From positions 1 to 64,000 of the forward strand of contig NAVB01000155.1 in assembly GCA_002179805.1 (NCBI GenBank): DNA of 64,000 nucleotides, read 5' to 3'. The notes under the pieces were generated by a model. It was not told the origin of the DNA. It saw only the letters and a list, made by a program, of their open reading frames with translations, and ran no database searches. Below, piece by piece: positions 55,296 through 64,000 of the stretch (within the stretch, counting starts at the first letter, position 1; every line of letters starts with the position of its first letter). The stretch is from Acanthamoeba lenticulata (taxonomy: Eukaryota > Discosea > Longamoebia > Acanthamoebidae). Position numbers and translations under genes: made by a program.

Positions 55296-56880
55296 ATGGG
55301 TGCTTGCGTGAGCAAGGGCAAGAAGCGGGACGCATCTGACGCTGGCGCCAGCGATGATGGAGGCGCCGCCAAGAAGAGCAGCGCCAAGGCCGCTGCGGCG
55401 GGCGGCGTAGAGAGCCCAAGGGACAAAAAGGCCAAGAAGAACGACAAAAACAATGCCGACGACGATGACAGCAAATCCAACAACGAAAAGGTGGACGGCA
55501 AGGCCAAGGAGGCCAAGGCCGAGCACGAGGGCGACCGCCAAAAGTCGCCACGCGTGGGCAAAGCCGACAAGGAGGGCGCGGCGGCTGAGTCCGTCGACGC
55601 CGAGGATGTCCAGGAGTGGGTGGTCGACGCCAGCACGGACCAGGTGGACACCGCGAAGCGGGAGAAAAAGAAGAAGAATGACAAGAAGGAGAAGGTCACC
55701 AAGGACGGCAACGGCGAGGAGAAGCAGGACGGGGGCAAGGACGAGGAGGAGTATCCAGTGGAGAAGAAGCGCAACGCCAAGCCGATCAAGACCCTGATCG
55801 AGGGCGAGAGCAGGGCGACCGACAGCGGCGAGCAGGGCAAGATCGTGAAGCACCTGAAGGACAAGTGGGAGCGGGAAGAGGCCGAGGCGTCGGGCGAGCG
55901 CCGGACCACGGCCACGTCGACCAAGGAGGAGCTCGAGCGCGAGAAGCGGCGACAGCAGGAGAAGGAGGAGCTCGAGCGAGAGCGCAAGCGGCTGGCCGAG
56001 ATCGAGCGCGCCGAGCGTGAAGAGCGTGAGCGCGCCGAGCGCGAGGAGCGCGAGCGGCTGGAACGCGAGGCGCGCGAGCGCGAAGAGAAGGCCCGGATCG
56101 AGCGTGAGGAGCGCGAGGCGCGCGAGCGCGAGGAGCGCATCCGGGCCGAGCGCGAGCGGGTCGAGCAGGAGGAGCGCGAGCGACAGGAGCTGGCCTCCAA
56201 GAACTTCCAAAACGCCCGAGCCAAGTGGACCGGCGGCAAGGACGACGACGACAAGCAGCAGCCTCAGGAGAAGAATGGCAAGAAGGGCAGCCCGCGCGGG
56301 GTCTCGAAGCAACACGCCGAGGAAGAGGCCGCCGCCTCGGACCACACCGGCAAGAAGCAAGAGGATCCGTTCCGGGGCATGTCGGCTGAGGAGCGGAAGG
56401 TGGCCGAGGCCAAGGCCAAGTTCGAGGCTCAGCAGGGCGGCGAGGGGACGCTGGCCCGGGACGGCCGGGGTGAGGGCGGAAGGGTCGGGTCCGGCTGGGA
56501 GGAGAAGCTCAAGGAGGAGGAGAAGGCCAAGAAGATGCGCGAGTTGCTGGAGGCCAGCAAGAAGGGCGATGCCGGCATGGACAAGCGGGAGCTCGAGAAG
56601 CGCAAGGCCGCGCTCAGGGACATGAAGGATCCCTACTGGGCCAAGCTCGCGCAGGACCAGCAGGCGCTCTCCAAGGAGGAGCGAGAGGCGGCCAGGATCG
56701 AGGCCGAGCTGCGTAAACTGGAGGAGGTACGTTACATGACATGATGTGGATTCGGAAGGAGGTTCGTCATGTGGGCACTTTGCTCACGCTGCGTCATCAT
56801 GATGGACGATAAAACAGGATCTCGCCCAGCTCAGCGACGTGGACACGAGCGACTTGACCTCGGACACCGAGACTGACTGA
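55296..56880 (+). CDS. Myristoylation-motif coiled-coil protein
   Basis: The exons are 55296-56726 and 56818-56880, giving 497 residues. The N-terminus MGACVSKGKK has a Gly2, Cys4 and Ser6 suited to N-myristoylation and palmitoylation, followed by basic residues, so plasma-membrane attachment is likely. The body is extremely charged. Residues ~215-310 form a long Glu/Arg/Lys coiled coil (ERERAEREERERLEREARER-type). The end has an acidic cap (DVDTSDLTSDTETD). No enzymatic domain is seen. The intron near the 3' end separates the last 20 residues. Confidence 0.85.
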
Positions 56881-57494
56881 GCGTGTGGCCGTGCGCTGCT
56901 GGGGTTTGTACAATGTGGGTTTGTTTGCAACACGGGACCTTTCTTTTTGTTGCTCGAGCGTTCACCTATTGGACATCTTGGTGGGGGTCATCACCACCTT
57001 GATTGCGGTGCCCAAGAGCCTAATTTCGGTCCATGGGCAGCCACTTCTTGGGGCAAATATTGCCCTCAAACACCAACGTTAAAATAGAGATATCTGGCAG
57101 TCGTCTCTGTTGTGGTGTTGCCCTCAATTCCCAGCGCCTCTTCCTCGTGGACATCCCCTGCCTCGGTTCGTGTTAGCGAAACCAGAGGCCGCACACGAGA
57201 AGGGGTCTTGTCTTCAACAAGGCAAGTCTCCGCGCCGGGTGGTGGGAAAGCAGGAAAAAAATCCGCGAGAGGACAAGCGATAAAACAAGAACGGGCGGGA
57301 GGCAGAAGGACAACCCGCTCTCGAGCGGATTGAACTTGTTTGTCCATCGAACCCTTCGAAGAAGGGGCGACCGAACCACGAGACACACGGGGGCGCCCTG
57401 CTCGCCTGTGCCGCTGGCTGCTGAGCCTCACCACGGGCCGAGAAACGATCAATTCTCTTGTTGCACGTTTGCAAGTGCGGGTTTGCAAGCGGCC
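56881..57494. other. Intergenic stretch before the TPS/TPP-like gene
   Basis: Both neighbours are on the plus strand. No supported gene was seen. It should carry the 3' UTR of the coiled-coil gene and the promoter of the TPS/TPP-like gene. No clear TATA box was recognised. Confidence 0.4.
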
Positions 57495-60400
57495 ATGGAA
57501 GTTGAGATGAAGCGACAAGGCAAACGGAAAGAGGATGAGGATTGTCATGATCCAATGGATGTGCAGGCTGCAAAAACTTCTACATCGGCAGGATCATCAT
57601 CGCCCTCTTCATTGTCGGCCTCATCTTCGCCTCCTATCAAGAAATCCAGGAGTGAGGGGCGCATCATCGTCGTCAGCTATCGTCTGCCTCTTGAAATCAC
57701 CCTCGAAGAAGGCGCAGAGCTTCGAGCGAAGCCCCTTACATCCGATGGAATGGAAATCGCAGACGAGGAGGCCCACTCCCATTCTATCGACGCAATTGCC
57801 ACATCATCTCCCTCTATGCCCGCCTTTGGGCACGTTGGTAACCCCACAAGGCGACCCGCATCACGCGGTCCGCGAAATGGCAAGGTGGGTACTGTGGTGA
57901 AGCGCTCGCGCAGCCCCAACACCAGCGCCGGCGCCAGCACCAACGGCAAGCCGCTTCCGCTGCCGCACGAGCACCCCGCACCCGACACCACCACCACTAC
58001 TACCATCAACAACGCCCTCCTCGAAGACTATCCTGGCCTGGCCTTCAATGCGCACAACCTCCGGTTCGACCGCGGCAGCAGCGGTGCGCCCGCCCCAAGC
58101 GGGGACCCCTTGGGGCCCGGGCCCGCACAAGGTCTGGCACCACCACCGGCCATGTGGCAGCAGGACGCCTACACCGGTGGCCGCCCAGCCGTCGCCCACC
58201 CGCCGAGCACCGCCGCCATTAGTCGTGGCCTGTTCGATGGTCTGGTCTTTCCGGCGCTGTCTGGCTGCGCGAGCGCCAGCACGAGCACCAGCACGAGCAG
58301 CTCCACCAGCACCGGCTTTGATCAAAGAGAGCAAGAGGAGCGCGAGCGTGAGCTCAAGGAGCTGAATAGCGGCAGCAAGAAGAAGCGGTGGCGCATTGAA
58401 CGACAGACAAAACTCGTCATGAAGGTAAACCGACCCGCACATTTGTTTTTGGTTTTGTTTTATTATTTGTTATTTGGTCCCGTTTCTCGTAGTTTATAAT
58501 TTATTTATTGGTGGCCAATAACCGTCTCTATGCTTGCTTGGCGCACGCCTGTCCGCTCTCCGCCTCTTCTCCTTCTTCTGCCGCTTCACGCGACGTTCCT
58601 TCCTCCCACGTGAAGGACGTCATGAAAGGACTCGTAAGAGACCGCCCTCCTCTTTATTGTAATTGATTTGTTTATTTATTTCAATTTATTTTCTATTTTT
58701 ATTTATCTTTTATTTTTTTCTTGAAGCTCACGGCGGCACCATCCCACAGGTGACGCAACTGCTGGAAAACGGGCTGGCGGCCTTCCCGCAGAGCTCTGTG
58801 CTGTGGATCGGCACGCCCGAGGTCTATGTCGAGGACCCGCACGACAGGGAGGAGTTGACCCGGCGATGCGTGGAGGAGCACGGCTGCATCCCGGTGTGGA
58901 TCAAGGACGACGTCATCGCGGCGCACAACAACTTCTCCAACGGCATCGTGTGGTCGCTGTTCCACTACCAGAAGCCCAGCCTCGATTACGACGAGAAGTA
59001 CTACACGGCCTACAAGCGGGTCAACCAGCTCTACGCGCAGACGCTCCTCAAGTCCATCACGCTGCAGCCCAACGACTTGATCTGGGTCCACGAATACCAC
59101 ACGATCCTCGTGCCCTCCTACGTCCAGGCCAAGATCCCGCGTGCCCGCATCGGTATAATTTCTTTTTCATTTTATTAAGATTTATGTTGTTCTGGAATTC
59201 ATGGCATGATGGTGGGTCATCCTCTTCAGGGTTCTACTTGCACATCCCGTTCCCGTCTTCGGAAATCTATCGCATCATCCCGTCGCCCGCACGTGAAGAA
59301 CTGCTCAACGGCTTCCTCGCCTGCCGCCTCGTGGGCTTCCAAACGTACGTTTTAATTTCATGAATTTCTTTTGCTTTTTGTGATAATAATAATTTTCGAA
59401 AATTAAAAATTCAACTGGCTGAAAAATATTTGAAATTGGCGGCGCAGGCTGGAATACATCACGCACTTCCTGAAGGCCTGCACGCGGGTGATGGGCCTCG
59501 AGACGACGTCGTCCCGCGTGTTTGTTGACGACAAGCGGACCACCGCGCTCGACGTCTTCCCGGCCTGCATCGATCCGTCCAAGCTGCAGAGCGTGCTTCG
59601 CAGCCCGGCCGTTAGGTTTGTGTCCTCTTGTCCTCTCGTTCTCGCCCGCGCACGGCTCACCGGTGAGACACGGACACTCGGCGCTGGCCTTCTGCCCACA
59701 CAGGGAGCGCATCCGGCAGCTCGAGGAGAAGTTTGCCGGGAAGAAGATCCTGCTGGGCGTCGACCGGCTGGACTACGTGAAGGGCATCCCGCAGAAGCTG
59801 CAGGGCCTCATGTACTTCTTCAACAAGTACCCCGAGTGGCGCGGCAAGGTGGTGCTGGTGCAGGTGGCGCTGCCCGCCCGAATCAAGTTGCGACGGCATA
59901 AGAAACTGAAGAAGGAGGTGCGTCGGACTAGACAATGTTTTTGTTTTGTGTTTTGTGTTTTTATTTTTGTTTTTGTTTTGTGTTTTTGTTTGGTGTTTTT
60001 ACATCTTTTCATGATGGCTGACGTAGCATGGGGATGTGCTGTAGGTGGATGAGCTGGTAGGGAGGATCAACCACCAGTACGCCTCCGCGGACTACTCGCC
60101 CATTCACTACATGTCCCACAGCGTCGAAGGTGAACCCCACCTTCCATCATTTTTGGAAAATTAGTCCTATTACTTCATATTATTCCCTCTAACCGTTCGT
60201 CGTGCCATCGCAGACACGGAGATATGCGCGCTCTACACAATCGCCAGTGCTCAGCTCATCACGTCTCTGCGAGGCGGCATGCCCTCTTCGGTATGCCACT
60301 CGCTTGGTCTTTTTAAAAATATTTATTCATATTTTAGATATTTCGCAATAAAGAAATGAAATGAAATACTTACTTGAATGGGTGGTGGCAGGCCCTCGAA

Positions 60401-62439
60401 TATATCATTTGCCAGCAGGAGCGACACGGGATGCTCATCCTCAGCGAGTTCACTGGCGTACCGCTCGCCCCCATCCCTCCCTCTTCTCATCTCCTCTTGG
60501 CCGTTGGTCATCGCCCTCTTGCTCTTCGCGAGTGCTGACGTCAGCAACCACGCGGGCATGCGACACACAGGCGGCATCGTCGCTGGGCAGCGGGGCGTTG
60601 CTCATCAACCCGTGGGACGCCAAGGGCGTGGCCACGGCCATCCACAAGGCCATCACGATGCCTTGCGAGGCGCGCCGGCAGAAGAGCGAGAGCCTCCACA
60701 ACTTCGTCATGGGTACTCCTAATTACTATTATTTGCTCCTAATTATTATTATTATTATTTAATTGTTATTATTTTATTTGAAATACAAAAGAACAAAAAA
60801 CTGAACGCGCACGTTGTGGTGGCGACTGTCAGGCAACACGGCGGCGAGGTGGGCCGAACGCTTCATCAGCGCCCTCAAGATGGGCCGCGAGGAGAGCGGC
60901 AAGGTCAAGAACAAGGAGAAGGCCGAGAAGCGCTCGCCAGCGGGTCTCACCATGCGCGTCCTCCAGTCCTACCACGCCCGCAAGAAGCGCCTCCTCCTCT
61001 TCTCCTACGACGGTACGTCACCTCATTATCATCTTCTTCATCATCCCTCAGTCTCACCTTCGAGTCGTCATGCATGACAGGCACGCTGATGCCGTTCTTC
61101 CCGCTGCCGAACATGGGCCACCCGGACCAGCGCCTGCTCCGCACGCTGGCCAAGCTCAGCAGCGACCCGCGCAACGTGGTCGTCATCATCAGGTTCGTTG
61201 TTGTTGTTGCGCTGCTGGGCCTCGTACTCAGAATATTTCTGACGGGCCGGGAACGTGTGGCGTGGCGCTGCCGCAGCGGCCGCAAACGCCAAACGATGGA
61301 GGAGTGGTTCTCGAGCCTGCCTGGCCTCGGCCTCGGCGCCGAGCACGGCTTCTTCTACCGGTTCGCCTTTTATTATTATTTATATTTTTTATTATTATTA
61401 ATAATTCATAAATTGCTTACGCGTGGGACGTCGACAGGCCGCCTCATGCGACCGAGTGGCGACATCTGACCGAGTACAACATCAACCTCTCTTGGATGGA
61501 CGCCATCAAGGTAAACGCTCGGCCCATTGGTCTTCTTTGATTCATATAGTTGACATATTCCAATCGTAACACATATCTGTGCGCAGCCAATTTTTGAACA
61601 CTTTACGGAGCGAACGCCCGGAAGCATCACGGAGGTGAAGGAGTGCCACCTCGTGTGGCATTTCAGGTATGCTCCCCCTTCCTCCGCACGCATCCATTGT
61701 GTTGCTGACGTCCGTCCCCGCTTTTGCCCACACAAGGATGTCGGATAACGAGTACGGCCGAGCACAGGCGCGTGAACTGCAGCTCCACCTGGAGAGCAGC
61801 TTTGGTTCGTCTTTTAATATGGCATCATTTTATCAACATACTTTATTTCCTGTTAACAAAGAGGCATGTGGGGTGTTATGTGTTTATTATTTTAGGCAAA
61901 TGGCCGATCCGAATAGACACCGACAACATGCGGGTGGAGGTGGGCCCCAACGGCGTCAACTCGACGTACCTCATCCGCAACATCTTGCGCTCCGAACAGG
62001 AGGTGCGCGCCTGTTTCATACTGCCCCTCTCTCGCGCGCGTGTTTTGGTCCTAACCCTTTGCTCACTCACCTCGCGACACACAGTCCAAGTGGGATTTTG
62101 TGCTCTATCTGGGCGACAATTCGTTGGCCCTGAGCGGGCTCTTCAACTACAACGTCGACAAGCGGCTGTGTCCCGAGAGCGGCGGCGAGGTGCGCACAAG
62201 AGACCTCTCGGCGCGAAGATGATGATCACCCGCAGCTCACGACGGACGGCGTGTGGGTGGTTTGGGGGGAGCAGAGCGAAAGCGAGGAGGAAGGCCTTCT
62301 TGGCGCGGCTGGGCATCAGACAGAGGTCGTGATCGCCTCGGTGGGCAAGAAGAACAAGCAGGCGGCCTTCCACCTGCGCGATGCCACCGAAGTGCTCGAC
62401 TTCCTCGAATCGTTGACGTCGGGCTACTTTGTCTTTTAA
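57495..62439 (+). CDS. TPS/TPP-like fusion with degenerate active sites
   Basis: Trehalose-6-phosphate synthase (GT20) plus phosphatase-like domains. The nineteen exons begin 57495-58424, a likely 18-nt exon 58616-58633, 58750-59152, 59230-59344, 59448-59615 and 59704-59917, and end 62236-62439; phases close, giving 1,076 residues. GT20 blocks are IIVVSYRLPL, IWVHEYHTILVP, GFYLHIPFPSSEIYR, GVDRLDYVKGIPQKL and GSGALLINPWD. A ~250-residue Ser/Pro-rich insert follows the first block. Several key sites differ from the family: SNRLP is SYRLP, the HDYH Asp is Glu, and LRDGMN is LRGGMP. The phosphatase nucleophile Asp of DxDGT is Ser (FSYDGTL), and the late GDDxxDE is GDNSLAL. It may be regulatory rather than catalytic. 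Confidence 0.88.
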
Positions 62440-62675
62440 GTCTATCCAAGACCCTCAACAACTAAGGGTTCTTCTACATGTAACCGTTTACTTCATTTTT
62501 TCTTCATTTTTTGGTTGTTGGTCGGAGTCCACCTGGAAAAGCCCCAGAGATGAAGACAACCAATGGTACACTTTCTTACAACGACTTTGTTACAGTGTGC
62601 CCAATCAACCAGCAGGAGGAGGGCGCTGAGCTTTTCCTCTTGGCTGCATCTTCTTGAAAGAAAGAAGCAAGAGAG

Positions 62676-64000
62676 ATGGAAGGAGAGGTCACGCAAATCA
62701 ACGCCACTCGTGCTGTGGTCAAGGTCGAAGAGCAAACCCTGTTCCCTCTGAAAGGCCGTGAACGACTGCCGTTCAGCATCGTGCGAGCCAAGGAGAAGAA
62801 GGCGTTGCGGCTGATGGTGTGGCTTGAGAGCTGCGAGCCTCTCGAGCATCTGCGGGTCGATCAACAGCCGCCACACTGGGTGTTGACCGACGTGGAAGGC
62901 AATGAACTTGGGCCGAATCCTGGAATCAAATCCACCTGGAAGAGGAACGGCCAGCTCCACGAGTTAAGCTTCGAGCTGCCGCCAATGGAAGGAGTGTTTC
63001 GGTTGAAGTTTATCTTCCTAGCGGCTGGGGTCAACCTGCAGATTTTCGGTTTCAGCCGCCCCTTCATGGCCATATCCAACACCGGGCAAGGAAGGCCGGA
63101 GATGAAAGCTGCCCTATGGCAGCAGTTGTGGCTGACCTTTCGGGGGGAAAGTGTACGCGCTCATCTCAGCCCGCCTAATCTTGCAGTCGCTTTTGACTCA
63201 CCTGCCCGGAACGAACAGAGCACCGCACCGACTCTGGCAAACGCCCTGTACCACATTTCGCACGCTTTGAAGGTGTGGCAGGGCATCAACGTGATAAGGG
63301 GCTACGCTGACGTGGTGGCTTACGTCCGCAAGTGGAGCAGCGAATGCAGTTAAGCCTAAACCCTCTTCGCTCATCACTTGTCCGATGTCTCACCTTGTCG
63401 ACCTTGGCAGCTCTCGACGGGACCGTTGACAACCAAGCGCGTTTCGAAAGGATCTGTGAACGACTGAAGGACGAAGTTCTGGTGAAGCTGTCAGGCGAGC
63501 TTGCCAAACTGTGGCACTGCGATCAACCTCTCCTGTACGTGCATGGCAAGCGAGATATCTGCCGCGCGTATCTAATCCTTCTCCGATTCCAGTGTGATGC
63601 CTTGGTTTCAACCGCGACCCGTAGCTCTAGAGCTGCTTGAGGCGGACGGAGACTTCTTATTTCGTCTCGGGCCTCATCCTCATCAGCTGGTCATCAGGTT
63701 CGTTTCATGTTTCAACGCCAGGACAATAGCATTGAGTTGCTGAACCTGATTGGCAGCTGGCAGGTAGGGTCTGTTGCAACAACTGGTGGGCTGTGGCACA
63801 GGAGCAGCTTGTTCGAGTATCACGTTGGATCAGCAGGCAAACCCGAGTGGAGGGAGGTGGCTCAGGATCCTATTTCAAAGAGAGTGAGGCACTGCCTGGT
63901 TTCTCTGCGCGACGTCATTGCAGACTACGCAGACTTCAAGCACTTTGTCTATCTCAACGACCAAGGCCGACAGACGATGGACAAGGCCCACCTCCTCCAC
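62676..64000 (+). CDS. STAT-like protein with SH2 domain (partial, runs off the window)
   Basis: The exons are 62676-63290, 63350-63534, 63593-63697 and 63758 to the window end; phases close. The first exon has a beta-rich domain ending in SRPFMAISNTGQ and ALWQQLWL, which matches the end of the STAT DNA-binding domain (V-I-S-N-x-x-Q...I-L-W). A helical linker (RLKDEVLVKLSGELAKLW) leads to an SH2 domain: VMPWFQPRPVALELL, EADGDFLFRLG (the FLLR Arg is kept) and PHQLVISW. The order is that of STATs, which are known in Dictyostelium. The usual long N-terminal coiled coil is absent or lies in an unrecognised upstream exon. The C-terminal part with any phospho-tyrosine site lies past base 64000. Confidence 0.7.

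Noticed and set aside
55250..56360. Long antisense frames rich in Leu or Ser/Arg
   Set aside because: They are shadows of the GAG/CGC-rich coiled-coil codons on the plus strand and have no domain or splice logic.

Overview
The window is nuclear DNA from an intron-rich, GC-rich eukaryote that looks like an amoebozoan of the Acanthamoeba type. The reasons are: GC-rich exons broken by many short AT-rich or pyrimidine-rich introns with donors such as GTACGT, GTACGC and GTGCGT; spliceosomal Sm proteins; an ankyrin-SAM-kinase protein; a hybrid histidine kinase; a STAT-like protein; a fused trehalose-6-phosphate synthase/phosphatase; and a nuclear-type tRNA. No plasmid, phage, CRISPR or insertion-sequence signature was seen. 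I recovered about 30 gene models, most with exon phases that close exactly; all were made by eye.

Layout. 0-5 kb: 3' end of an MFS transporter, a LicD-type membrane protein (-), a small SRPBCC-like protein (-) and SmB (-). 5-7.3 kb: two consecutive genes (polysaccharide pyruvyl transferase-like and triose-phosphate-transporter-like, both -) broken by frameshifts and bounded by a similar ~40-bp sequence. 7.6-15.2 kb: a PH-domain protein (-), an ARF-like fragment, a type I membrane glycoprotein (+), tRNA-Arg (-), palmitoyl-protein thioesterase (-, with a minor-class AT-AC intron and a GC-AG intron) and a B12D/NDUFA4-like protein (-). 15.7-28.1 kb: a large regulator-like protein, an ANK-SAM-kinase, a small membrane protein (-), a Pro/Gln-rich protein, a second B12D copy and an HSL-type hydrolase. 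28.2-42.3 kb: an F-box protein (-), a hybrid histidine kinase (+), a TLC-like membrane protein (-), an F-box/Rab-like GTPase fusion (-), an SRA-like protein (-), a nucleotidyltransferase/RNA ligase fusion (-) and SmD2 (-). 42.4-64 kb: a Gemin7-like protein (+) sharing a promoter with SmD2, a PDP-type PP2C phosphatase (-), a very long STRA6-like receptor with a repetitive ectodomain (+), a myristoylation-motif coiled-coil protein (+), a TPS/TPP-like protein with degraded active sites (+) and a STAT-like gene cut by the window end (+).

Functional threads. SmB, SmD2 and the Gemin7-like protein all belong to snRNP assembly, and the last two are divergent neighbours. Signalling is rich (kinase, histidine kinase, STAT, PH, PP2C, GTPase). 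The most unusual architectures are the F-box/Rab fusion, the nucleotidyltransferase/RNA ligase fusion, the SRA-like reader of prokaryotic type, and the STRA6-like receptor with a giant extracellular part.
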